A DNA stretch of 64,000 nt from Roseiconus nitratireducens (GTDB lineage Bacteria; Planctomycetota; Planctomycetia; Pirellulales; Pirellulaceae), in contig NZ_VWOX01000014.1 in the NCBI RefSeq assembly GCF_008629675.1, positions 116,488 to 180,487 on the forward strand, written 5' to 3'. The notes beneath the pieces were generated by a model that made no database searches, was not told the origin of the DNA, and saw only the letters and a list, made by a program, of their open reading frames with translations. Both the position numbers and the translations under genes were made by a program. Shown piece by piece: positions 8,442 to 17,064 of this stretch (positions are counted from its first letter, which is position 1; the number at the start of each line of letters is the position of its first letter).

Positions 8442-9314
8442 TCAGGCGGCGCGACGAACTGGTTGGGGGCCGATGTGCTCGCCAAGACTGTCAATTTCCA
8501 TCCGCAGCAGTCTTTGCGAAACATCGAATGCACTGGGACGGCGGCCGGGGGAATCGTCGACCATTCGCTCGACCAACTCGCAGACCGGACGGAGCAACAG
8601 ATCGTTGGCGGTTTCCACTCGCGACAGCCATTCCCAGAGTATTCGGCCGGCCGAAAAGATGTCACAGGCGGCTGTTTTGACCGCGTCCTCGCGGAGCAGT
8701 TCCGGAGCCGCGTAGGTCGGGGTGCCACGAAATGCCGAGCCCCGTGGTTCCAGGCCTTCGTGGGCGAATGCGAAGTCCACCAGGGTGACGTGCCCGTTGC
8801 TGCCCACGATCAGGTTGTCGGGTTTGACGTCCCCATGGGTCCAGCCGGCCGAGTGCATCGAGTTGAGGGCCTGGCAGAGCTGGCGGATCAGCCAGAGCGC
8901 CACCGGAAGTGGTTTCCCAGGCCCGTGTGTCAAATGCCAACCCATGGTCTGGCCTTCCAGCAGCGGCATCACCAGGAAAGGCGTTTCTGCCAGGGCGTCA
9001 CCATCGAGCACCGGGACCAGGTTCGGATGGGAAAGCGAGGCTCCGGCTGCAATCGACTGCGCGATCCCCAACCGGGCGTTTTCGGAAGAACCGAATTTCA
9101 GCACGTAATCCCAGCGGGGACTTCGGCTGGCATCGATCGGCTGGGCACGGGCGACCGAGTAGTCGCGTCCGCGGTGAATCCGTGTTCCGAGTCGCCAAAT
9201 GCCAAGCCGTACCGGCAGCTTCGATTCCATGGTGCAGCGTTCAACCTTGCCGAGGAGATGCGGTGAAGAGGGCTCCATCAGGTCCATCGGCGATTCTGGC
9301 CGTGGCATGGGCAT
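8442..9314 (-). CDS. Atypical small Ser/Thr protein kinase
   Basis: A 290-aa protein consisting essentially of a kinase fold without membrane segments or accessory domains. Visible: possible ATP lysine in YVLKFG, ASLSHPNLVPVLDGD, PFLVMPLLEGQTM, catalytic loop HGDVKPDNLIV (Gly in place of the Arg of HRD), VDFAFA (DFA in place of DFG), GTPTYAAPELL, and DIFSAGRILWEWL. The glycine-rich loop is poorly formed (RIHRGRDYS). Catalytic Asp, Asn and Lys remain, so weak activity is possible. Start uncertain: ATGs at 9314, 9287, 9278 and 9230 are in frame. Confidence 0.8.
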   Translation of the reverse strand: MPMPRPESPMDLMEPSSPHLLGKVERCTMESKLPVRLGIWRLGTRIHRGRDYSVARAQPIDASRSPRWDYVLKFGSSENARLGIAQSIAAGASLSHPNLVPVLDGDALAETPFLVMPLLEGQTMGWHLTHGPGKPLPVALWLIRQLCQALNSMHSAGWTHGDVKPDNLIVGSNGHVTLVDFAFAHEGLEPRGSAFRGTPTYAAPELLREDAVKTAACDIFSAGRILWEWLSRVETANDLLLRPVCELVERMVDDSPGRRPSAFDVSQRLLRMEIDSLGEHIGPQPVRRAA

Positions 9315-9494
9315 CTGTTCAGCAAAGTCGGCAAAGTTTTTCCAGGTTTTCCAGACTGCCCGTGCGATTGCGAACGACCTTTCGTTTCACGCAAGGAGGT
9401 CGTGCCGTTTGATTTCACGCTCCCGGAAAGAGGGTGAATGTCAGAAAACCACGTTTCTTGACTCGGACAGCTGTCAGGACGGCCGAAGCGCATG

Positions 9495-9529
9495 AAAAAG
9501 CCGCCGTGATGCGAGGCAATCACGGCGGC
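9495..9529 (-). terminator. Strong rho-independent terminator after the YTV gene
   Basis: On the minus strand, GCCGCCGTGAT and ATCACGGCGGC form a perfect 11-bp stem around an 8-nt loop, followed by five T. It lies 30 bp beyond the stop of the YTV-protein gene. Confidence 0.85.
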
Positions 9530-9558
9530 GTGTTGAATGAATTCAGGGCCGGCGGCAA

Positions 9559-11175
9559 TCAGATGCTGCGGGCGAATCGCGGGGCCCACTGCAGCTTCCA
9601 GCCGGCATCGATGGCATCCACGCCTCCGTTACCCGGAGCGGGCAAGGACTCTTCCTCTTCATCACCGTTCTCGGCCGGGTTCAATTCCACCTCACCGGAG
9701 TCCGAGGTGGACCCGTTGTCGGAGGATGATTCGGGTTCCGAGATCTCCACGCTCTTGAGTCCGGTTTTGGGCTCGTCGTCAAATTCGGTGGAGGGCTTTT
9801 GACTCTCCTGGACGCCGCTGTCTTCTGGCTCGGAGATGGCCCCGGTGTCGTCGCTCTGAGGTGCCTCGAATGAAGAGTACCCGTTGACGATGGCGGGACT
9901 GAACGCGTCGTAGTACGACATCGGCACGCGTTGCACGACTTGACGCGGGACGGTGACCGTTTCGGTGTACGGTTCACAGACCTGGCGGGTGACCGGTCGC
10001 CGCACGGTTCGCGTGACGGGTTCGTATTCGGTGTACTCCACGGTGACCGGCTCACGGCGGGTGACGTAGGTCATCCGGGTGGATTGCACCGGCACCTTGC
10101 GCACTTTCTCTTCGGTGATCCAGCGCTGTTGGGTGACCGGAACCTTACGCGTCTTGGTTTCCGTGACCGGTCGCTGAACGACGTAGGGGACTTTGCGAAC
10201 CATGGTCGTGGGGACCATTCGGGTCGTCTGGACCGGAACCTTTTCGGTCACATAGTCGGTTTCCATCCGCGTCGTTTGGACCGGTACTTTCTCGGTCACG
10301 TATTCGGTCTGCATCCGTTGCACCTGCACGGGCACCTGAACCTGCTCGGTGACCGGCTGGTAAGAGGTCTGGGCGACCTGCTGCTGGACGTAGTTGGGCC
10401 GGTACACATACTGTGTCTGGGACACCGGCGGCGTGTAATAAGGCGTCACGACGGGAGCACGGTGGACCCGCGCGAACAGACCGAAGGGGCCGGGCGTGGC
10501 ATAGGCCGGCTTGTACTGCACGCCGTAGCCGACGCCACCCGGCGTGACCGTGGTTTGGGGGACGTACCCGCCGGCGTCAACGGTTTGGTTGTAAAGAGTC
10601 GTTTGCGGACGCATCGTGGTGTACTGCTGCGTCTGCATTTGAGTTTCGACGACGGGTCGCTGGACGACGCGTTGTTGATCGTAATACTGCGTTTCGGTGA
10701 CGGGACGCTGAACGGCGTACTGCTTTTCGTAGAACGACGTTTCGGTCACCGGTCGGTAAGTCGTGTACTCTTCTTCCCGTTCGGCGGTTTCCGTCACGTA
10801 CTGCGTTTCCGTGTAGGTCTCGTCGCGGTAACTCGTTTCCGTGATCGGTTTCCAAACGGTGTACCGCTCTTCCCGATAGTTGGTTTCGACGACCGGTTTG
10901 GCGACCTTGATCTCGCGCATTTCGGTACGAGTCTTCACCACCGGACGGTAGGTCGTCACCTGCTCTTCGACGTACTCGGTCCGATAAGCCGGGCGTAGCC
11001 GTTCTACCGTCCGCTGTTCATAGATCGTTTCCGGCTGTAAGCGGTACGACTGCTGGTAGCAGCAATCCTGCGCGGTCGCGGGACCGACGATCCCACAGAC
11101 GGCCACGGCGAAAGCGGCGACGGCCAAGGCGGCGACGGGCAACTGGGTGAACTGACAAATGAACCGACGAGTCAT
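9559..11175 (-). CDS. YTV-type Tyr/Thr/Val-rich cell-wall protein
   Basis: A 538-aa secreted protein. Residues 1-35 are a signal peptide (hydrophobic AALAVAAFAVAVCGIVGPATA, cleavage before QDCCYQQ). The mature chain is dominated by short imperfect repeats such as YRPVTETSFYEKQY, VQRPVTETQYYDQQ, TEYVTEKVPVQTTRM and TDYVTEKVPVQTTRM. Few cysteines occur (CC near residue 37, one late VCEPYTE). A central Gly/Pro-rich linker (about 200-250) separates two repeat blocks, and the last 100 residues are acidic and Ser/Glu-rich. This composition matches the YTV proteins known from planctomycete cell walls. Transcribed alone, with a strong terminator downstream. Confidence 0.8.
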   Translation of the reverse strand: MTRRFICQFTQLPVAALAVAAFAVAVCGIVGPATAQDCCYQQSYRLQPETIYEQRTVERLRPAYRTEYVEEQVTTYRPVVKTRTEMREIKVAKPVVETNYREERYTVWKPITETSYRDETYTETQYVTETAEREEEYTTYRPVTETSFYEKQYAVQRPVTETQYYDQQRVVQRPVVETQMQTQQYTTMRPQTTLYNQTVDAGGYVPQTTVTPGGVGYGVQYKPAYATPGPFGLFARVHRAPVVTPYYTPPVSQTQYVYRPNYVQQQVAQTSYQPVTEQVQVPVQVQRMQTEYVTEKVPVQTTRMETDYVTEKVPVQTTRMVPTTMVRKVPYVVQRPVTETKTRKVPVTQQRWITEEKVRKVPVQSTRMTYVTRREPVTVEYTEYEPVTRTVRRPVTRQVCEPYTETVTVPRQVVQRVPMSYYDAFSPAIVNGYSSFEAPQSDDTGAISEPEDSGVQESQKPSTEFDDEPKTGLKSVEISEPESSSDNGSTSDSGEVELNPAENGDEEEESLPAPGNGGVDAIDAGWKLQWAPRFARSI

Positions 11176-11538
11176 TGCTCGATTAAACCTTTTGCAAAAC
11201 CGGACGGAATCCCAGGGAACGAACCGTCACACTGATGCTGCGCACGATCGATCGCGCAGTACCCCTGGGTGCACCATTGAAGGGTACGCAAATGATAAAC
11301 AAATTGCCAAAAAAAGACCGGAAAAACGACCGTTTTGACTCAAGTCCGCCGCGCCAGCTTTACTAGCTTCCCTGATTGTTTGCCCAGCATCTCCCAGCTC
11401 TCGGCTCGCACCATGCGACAGTTGGTGGACAGTGCGCGTTGTAGCGGTTGTGCCGATTTCGGTCGTTCCTCGGCAGTTGATCCGCTTGAACCCTCCAGTG
11501 GTCTAGTTGAATTGCTTGCAGATTGCACTCGGTGGCGG
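11176..11538. other. Intergenic region between the giant ATPase gene and the YTV gene
   Basis: No gene is evident on either strand in these 363 bp. The part next to the YTV start is AT-rich (11285-11335) and presumably holds that gene's promoter, but no clear -35/-10 pair stands out. A weak AAAACG/CGTTTT inverted repeat with T-runs (11303-11339, minus sense) could end the ATPase transcript. Confidence 0.5.
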
Positions 11539-14500
11539 TCACTGCTGGTTTTCGTCTTCGGCCGCTGCTTCGAAGGTGGCTTCGATGGTGCGGTAGTTCT
11601 GCGTCAAGCGATCCAACTGTTCGCGGAGACGTTCCAGGTCGCGCCCGTTCTCGATCGACTCGTTCAGAATTGGCCGCAGCCATTCCTGCATCAGGTGGAA
11701 CTGGCCTTTGACCAAATCCGCCAGGACGCGGGGCACTTTGTGCTGCACAAACACCCGCTGGTCCGGCGGCGCGGCGGTCGCCTGGTGTTCGCTGATGCGT
11801 TGCAGTTGTTCGCTGGTACTTTTGAGAGTCCCCGCTAGCTGTTCGGCCGACGCGGTCAATGAGTGTCGCAGCAAATCGACACGTTCGTCCATCCGTTGTT
11901 CGGCACCCTCCTTGCCGACGGCAATGGCTTTGGAAATGACCTGCCGGATGGACTCCAGTCCGTCGCGCATGGACGTCAGCTGTCGCATCAACTGGCCGAT
12001 CTGGTCTTCGCTGTCCAGCCCCGCCATTCGCACACTTTCGACGTAAGCGTACTTGATGCTTTCCCAGCGCTCTTTCTCCTCGGGGGTGAGCGTCCCCATC
12101 AGTTCTTTGAACTTCAGGACGTTGGCTTCGTTGTCGGTCGTCAGCGTTTGCGCGTCTTGCTCGTAGCTGGAGATGATCAGCGTTTGCAATTCGCGAGCGT
12201 TCATCACGCTGGCGACTTTCTCGGCGATCCGGTTCATGTTGCGGTAGCTGCCCTGCAATTTGAACGGCGGTTCGGTTCGGTAGCTGTCCGCTTGGGCGGC
12301 GCTGCGAATGTAGGCCCGGTTGACTTTCAGCACGGCATCGCGGACGACCAGCAGTTTCCGGATCACCTCGTACATTTCTCGAACCTGATCGAGCGACAGG
12401 TTGCTCTGCAGTTCGATGCCTTCCATCGTGTCCCGCTCGGCCGCGGCGATGATCGCGCGGGCGTCTTCCGGTGCTGCCGTCGACAGCGGTGCCAGCGTGG
12501 CATTGCTGGTCAAGCAGTTCTCCAGATAGCTCATTTCAAAGGCGTCGGCCGAATCACCGATGATCTCGCCCAAGTTGTAAACGTCGGCCCGGTTGGAAAG
12601 CATGTCCGGGATCTGGAACCGTTCTCCGCTTTCGGTGTAGGGGTTGCCGGCCATCACCACCGCAACGCGCCGGCCGCGGAGGTCATAGGTGCGGGTGCGG
12701 CCGTTGCGGACGCCTTCGATTTTTCGCGTGGCGTCGCACAGCGAGATGAACTTCTGCAGGAATTCGGGATGCGTGTGCTGTATATCGTCCAGGTACAGCA
12801 TCACGTTGTCGCCCATTTCCAAGGCCAGGTTCAACCGCTCGACCTCCTCCTTGGCCGCCGCATTGGGGGCTTCGGCGGGGTCCAGCGAAGTGACTTGGTG
12901 ACCGATGGCGGGACCGTTGATCTTCATGAACACCAGCCCCAGCCGATTGGCGATGTATTCCATCAACGTCGTCTTGCCGTAACCTGGCGGTGAAATCAAC
13001 AGCAACAAGCCCATCCGGTCGGTGCGTTTGTCTTCGCCCGCCGATCCCATTTGCTTCGCCAGGTTGTCTCCGATCATCGGCAAGTACACTTCGTCCAACA
13101 GCCGGTTACGGACGAAGCTGGTCAGCACGCGAGGTTTGAACTCGCTCAATCGCATTTCGTCGCGAGCTTCGGCGACCAGGCGAGACTTGGTTTCATGCAA
13201 CTGGCGGAATCGGGGCACGACGTCGGCCTGGTATTGGCGCAGCCGACGCAGGAATTCGTGGTAGTGCAACGACATCGCGCCGGACCGGATTCGGTCATGG
13301 CTGCCCGCCAGGGAGGTCACGTCTCGGGTGATCGATGCGTCGGATCCCTGCATCGACGACGTGTCCCCATTGAGGATGATCCAGGCCAATTCGTCCAAAT
13401 AATTTTGCGCCGGATCAGCGTCTTCGTCGGTTGTCCGCGATTTCAGAAAAGCGGCGGCCCAATTGCGTGCCAGAACAAACGAGGCGATGGGGTCGGTTTC
13501 GTTGGTCTTGAGTGCCGCGGCGAGCCACTTTTGGCGATCGCTTTCGGGGACCGCGTCCGTGAAGCTTTGAAACAATTCGGTCGCGCGTGCACTGACCACG
13601 CTTTTGCGACCGGGCTGCACCAGTTGGTCAAACAGGTAGTCGGCGATTGCCTGGTCGGTGACGCTGCGATCAAACAGTGGCGACCAGATCGCTGCGTCTT
13701 CGGCGGCGAGGTCTTTCAGCCGCTGTCGGAATTCAACGGCGGGCTCCGCCTTGGGATAGGCTTTCGCCAATTTGGCGAACCCACCGATCCAGTCGGTCAT
13801 GGCTTTGCGGGTTTTGGGCGTCAAAAGCCGGTGAAACCACAGCAACGCCGCCGCACGAACGCTGGGGGAGTAAGAGAGCAATCCGATTTCGGAATCGATT
13901 CCGACCAGCGCGCTCAGGATTGTGGCCGCGTCATGATCATGCACGCCCTTGGCGTAGCCTTCATCGAACCGGCCCCCGATGCGGGATTGGATCCAGGCCG
14001 CATCGATGTTCTGGGGCGCGGGCAGGTCCTCCCCGTCGGTCGCCGAAGTGAACAGCTTGAACGCCAGGTACTCACCGCGATACACGTTCCGATTCTCGCT
14101 GACCAGTTCCTGATTCCACAGGTCGCGGGCCGCTTCCAGGGCATCGTCTTTCAGCGGTTGGAAGAACTGGGTTCCCGTCAGGTGCAGGCACATTTGGTCG
14201 TCACGGAGCACCGTGGTCAAATCCAACGGTTGCGTGTTGACGGCGAATCGGCGTTGACCCAGCCGAATCGTGTCGCCGCCGTCTTCGTACAGGTCCTGGC
14301 GATCTTTCAACTGGCGAACCGCATCTTCACGGATCGTCTTCATCCGACTTTGCAAGTCCTGGACGCGGACGGCATCGTCCAATTCCTGAAGCTGATCGAT
14401 CAGGTCGCGCACCTTTTCGACCATCAGATCGCCGGCGAAGTACGCGGCAATCTCGTCGGCCGATTCCATCGATCGGACGCGGTTGTCGACGCCCTTGAGG

Positions 14501-16794
14501 ATTCGGTCGGCGGCGGAAGCGAGTGATTCGGCGCGGCGATTGCGTTTCTCGATCAACTGGACTTTTCGAGATTCGAAGGCCGCGTAAACCTCTTCGCGAC
14601 GAGCGGCAAGCTGTTCGACAAAGTCGTCGAACTCGGCGAACCGACCCTCCAGTTCCTCCAGCTGGACCATCACCTTGGTCAGGTATTCATCGCACTTGTC
14701 CGGGCTGTCACTGACGTCCAGGTAGCCGCTGGTTGTTTGTTCCAGCAGTTTGAGCTGTGACGCAAATTCGGCGCGTCCTTCCACGCCAATCAATTCGGAA
14801 GTCTTTGCTTTGAGCGCACTGCGGACGCGGTTGACCGAGGCGAAGACCTGGCTGATCGAATCGATCATCTGGGTTCGCTTGGTGGCGTCGTCAATCCGCA
14901 GGTTGCTGACGGTTTCGGTCAGCAGTTCCAGCTGCTTGGCGGCTGCATCGATTTCTTCGTCCAGTTGCTTCGATTCGGCGACCGTTTGGACCTGCTGGAC
15001 CTGCTCGCCGGCCTGCTCGACTCGCTGCACGTACGGGTCCAGGGCCCCGGGGGTCAGCAGAAAGTCGACGCAACGTCGGCTCAGGCGTTCGCCGCGTTCG
15101 GCGGTCGTCGATTCCAGGTTCTCCACCATGGCTTCGTCGACGTAACGCAATTCCTTCAAGCCCAACGCGTGTCCGCGCTGGGTTCGCAACTCGGCCAGGG
15201 CTTCGACGAAATCGTCGATCGATTCAAACCGGCTGCGCTCAATCTTTTTGACCAGCGCGTCGATCGATGACTTGACCTCTTCGCTCCGGGCCTGCGTCTC
15301 GCGACGGACCCGGACGACCTTATCGAATTCTTCGACGGCTGCGTTGGCGGCTTCGCGGATCTTCTGCAACGGCTCGGACAGCTTTGCGGTCTGTTCGTTG
15401 TCGATCCAAAAGTAGCTGTCCAGGATGTCGGAAGCTTTCTTCCCCAGGTCGACGTACAGCCCGTCGTAGCTGTCATCTTTGTCGATCAATTGCAGCAGTT
15501 CGCTGCACTCGGCCATGCCCTGCACAATTTCCTTGTTGCCGATCTTGAACAGGATCGAATCGGTCTGGTTCTCCGGCACGTAATCCGGACCCGTGAACGG
15601 CGTTTGCCAGATCTGGACGGCGTGGTGTTTCTGCGGCTGCTCCTGGGTGCGGAAGCAAACCATCTCGCCGCGTTCAAAGAACGTCTGACCGTGACAGACC
15701 AACGGCGTGTCGACGGCCTGCTTGATCAAGTTGTAACGAAGCTGGACGTAGGTGCCCGTTTCCTGAGAATAAAACAGGTACAGGTAGTCTTCGCCGTTGG
15801 GCGCGGCGATCGTGCGTTGGTAACGCATGTCGCTCAGCCCGGTGTCGAACCGTTTGAACTCGCCGGTCTGCAAGTAGTACCCGCCGGGAAAGATCAACCC
15901 TTGATCGCCGGGAAGCATCACGCAAGCATCGGCGATCTCGTCCAACCGCATGGCTTGCTGGATCTTGCGGTTGTAAATCAAGTGACGCGTCTCGTTCTCC
16001 TGATAGGGCTTGACCTTCAGCAGAATCAAGTTTCCCAGGACGACGTAGTGGATTTCGGCGTCATCAAGTTTTTGGTCGGGGTTGTCCACCGGTTCGGCAT
16101 AGATGCCTTCCCCGCTGCCGGTGTTGTTTTCGATCTTGATCGTCAGGTCGCCGCCGACGGCTTCCACGAACACCTGATCATCGATGGAGATGTGCGGGTG
16201 GTCGCCGTAACGGTGCTGGTCGCGCGTGGTGCGAACCCAGCGGAATTCGTGTTGCGGCGGATCTCGCACTTCGTGTTCGCTGCGATTGTCGATGTATTCC
16301 ATCGCATCGCCGCCGACGCGCCACTTGAACGACTTGATGTCACGCGGCGTCTTTCCGACCTGAAACACCATGTGAATCATCGGACCGGTGCGGAAGAATC
16401 TCAAGAACGTCGTGTTCTTGTAAAACCGGTACAGGTCGGTGAAGTCGTTGTGAAAGCGTTCGTCGCTTAACAGGTCCAGCGTCGCGTTGTGGAACTGGTG
16501 GTCGGCGAAGCGGTAGACGGAGAACACGTCCCCGAGTCCGATGTCGGTTTTTAATCCGAATTGGACGTTGTATCCGAACAGAAACTTGTCTCCGACCGAG
16601 ACCAGGTCGCGAGGCACGCAATTGTGTTCCGTGGTGACCCGTTCGGTGGAAACGAGTTTCGTTTCGATGTTCCCGAAGACATCGGCCCGGAATTCGTTCA
16701 GCTTTTTCAACCGCGCGCGGAGGTCGGTCGATGCGTCGCGAAGTCGATTCCGCAGAACCTCATAGGTTCCGGCGGCGAGTTGGGAGTCGGTCAT
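11539..16794 (-). CDS. Giant AAA-type ATPase of the DUF3686 'DNA repair ATPase' family
   Basis: A 1751-aa soluble protein. The N-terminal ~450 residues are a beta-rich region (VPRDLVSVGDKFLFGYNVQFGLK, GLIFPGGYYLQTGEFKRF) typical of the DUF3686 family. Long coiled coils fill about 470-850. An AAA module follows near residue 1260: Walker A SPPGYGKTTLMEYIA (about 1268-1280), Walker B MLYLDDIQ (about 1331), and VVMAGNPYTESGERF as the sensor segment. The C-terminus again is coiled coil with repeated LLRHSLTASAEQLAGTLKSTSEQLQ. Annotated family members are called 'DNA repair ATPase', but I know of no firm biochemical basis. It lies downstream of YqiJ- and flotillin-like genes, a recurring neighbourhood suggesting a membrane-associated function. 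Its ATG overlaps the stop of a small upstream ORF (ATGA). Confidence 0.8.
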   Translation of the reverse strand: MTDSQLAAGTYEVLRNRLRDASTDLRARLKKLNEFRADVFGNIETKLVSTERVTTEHNCVPRDLVSVGDKFLFGYNVQFGLKTDIGLGDVFSVYRFADHQFHNATLDLLSDERFHNDFTDLYRFYKNTTFLRFFRTGPMIHMVFQVGKTPRDIKSFKWRVGGDAMEYIDNRSEHEVRDPPQHEFRWVRTTRDQHRYGDHPHISIDDQVFVEAVGGDLTIKIENNTGSGEGIYAEPVDNPDQKLDDAEIHYVVLGNLILLKVKPYQENETRHLIYNRKIQQAMRLDEIADACVMLPGDQGLIFPGGYYLQTGEFKRFDTGLSDMRYQRTIAAPNGEDYLYLFYSQETGTYVQLRYNLIKQAVDTPLVCHGQTFFERGEMVCFRTQEQPQKHHAVQIWQTPFTGPDYVPENQTDSILFKIGNKEIVQGMAECSELLQLIDKDDSYDGLYVDLGKKASDILDSYFWIDNEQTAKLSEPLQKIREAANAAVEEFDKVVRVRRETQARSEEVKSSIDALVKKIERSRFESIDDFVEALAELRTQRGHALGLKELRYVDEAMVENLESTTAERGERLSRRCVDFLLTPGALDPYVQRVEQAGEQVQQVQTVAESKQLDEEIDAAAKQLELLTETVSNLRIDDATKRTQMIDSISQVFASVNRVRSALKAKTSELIGVEGRAEFASQLKLLEQTTSGYLDVSDSPDKCDEYLTKVMVQLEELEGRFAEFDDFVEQLAARREEVYAAFESRKVQLIEKRNRRAESLASAADRILKGVDNRVRSMESADEIAAYFAGDLMVEKVRDLIDQLQELDDAVRVQDLQSRMKTIREDAVRQLKDRQDLYEDGGDTIRLGQRRFAVNTQPLDLTTVLRDDQMCLHLTGTQFFQPLKDDALEAARDLWNQELVSENRNVYRGEYLAFKLFTSATDGEDLPAPQNIDAAWIQSRIGGRFDEGYAKGVHDHDAATILSALVGIDSEIGLLSYSPSVRAAALLWFHRLLTPKTRKAMTDWIGGFAKLAKAYPKAEPAVEFRQRLKDLAAEDAAIWSPLFDRSVTDQAIADYLFDQLVQPGRKSVVSARATELFQSFTDAVPESDRQKWLAAALKTNETDPIASFVLARNWAAAFLKSRTTDEDADPAQNYLDELAWIILNGDTSSMQGSDASITRDVTSLAGSHDRIRSGAMSLHYHEFLRRLRQYQADVVPRFRQLHETKSRLVAEARDEMRLSEFKPRVLTSFVRNRLLDEVYLPMIGDNLAKQMGSAGEDKRTDRMGLLLLISPPGYGKTTLMEYIANRLGLVFMKINGPAIGHQVTSLDPAEAPNAAAKEEVERLNLALEMGDNVMLYLDDIQHTHPEFLQKFISLCDATRKIEGVRNGRTRTYDLRGRRVAVVMAGNPYTESGERFQIPDMLSNRADVYNLGEIIGDSADAFEMSYLENCLTSNATLAPLSTAAPEDARAIIAAAERDTMEGIELQSNLSLDQVREMYEVIRKLLVVRDAVLKVNRAYIRSAAQADSYRTEPPFKLQGSYRNMNRIAEKVASVMNARELQTLIISSYEQDAQTLTTDNEANVLKFKELMGTLTPEEKERWESIKYAYVESVRMAGLDSEDQIGQLMRQLTSMRDGLESIRQVISKAIAVGKEGAEQRMDERVDLLRHSLTASAEQLAGTLKSTSEQLQRISEHQATAAPPDQRVFVQHKVPRVLADLVKGQFHLMQEWLRPILNESIENGRDLERLREQLDRLTQNYRTIEATFEAAAEDENQQ

Positions 16795-17057
16795 CGCGTG
16801 GCTCCCGGAGGAAGGATCGAAGGGGGCATGGAATGCTGGGGGCTGCGGAGCGCGACGGAGAGGGCCAGCGTTGCGTGGTCAGGAACACCCGCCGCCGAAA
16901 TTTCCACTTTCCGGCGACGGTACGGTCGGCGTGAGGCAATCGCCGGCCCGCCGTGGCCGACCGGCGACGCTGGTTCGCCCACGGATTCGCGGTGCGACGG
17001 TCGGATTCGGAACGGCGCCCAAAGATTGACCTTCGGGACGCCGGTCACGGTTGCCAT
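16791..17057 (-). CDS. Possible small coupling ORF between flotillin and ATPase genes
   Basis: An 88-aa frame starting MATVTGVPKVNLWAPF begins about 8 nt after the flotillin stop and ends in an ATGA overlap with the ATPase start at 16794. That placement suggests translational coupling. The product is Arg/Pro-rich with no recognisable domain, and such compositions also arise by chance in this high-GC sequence. It may only be a leader that delivers ribosomes to the ATPase start. Confidence 0.35.
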   Translation of the reverse strand: MATVTGVPKVNLWAPFRIRPSHRESVGEPASPVGHGGPAIASRRPYRRRKVEISAAGVPDHATLALSVALRSPQHSMPPSILPPGATR

Positions 17058-17064
17058 GATCGAC

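Noticed and set aside
8434..8446. Bidirectional terminator between mnmD and the kinase gene
   Set aside because: Only a 6-bp palindrome (CCTGAG-A-CTCAGG) with no T-run on either side; it mainly reflects the two stop codons.
9931..10998. 355-codon + strand frame, rich in His/Gly/Arg
   Set aside because: Antisense of the YTV repeats; repetition in the DNA keeps the frame open.
13051..14526. 491-codon + strand frame inside the giant ATPase
   Set aside because: Shadow of the coiled-coil and ATPase region on the other strand.
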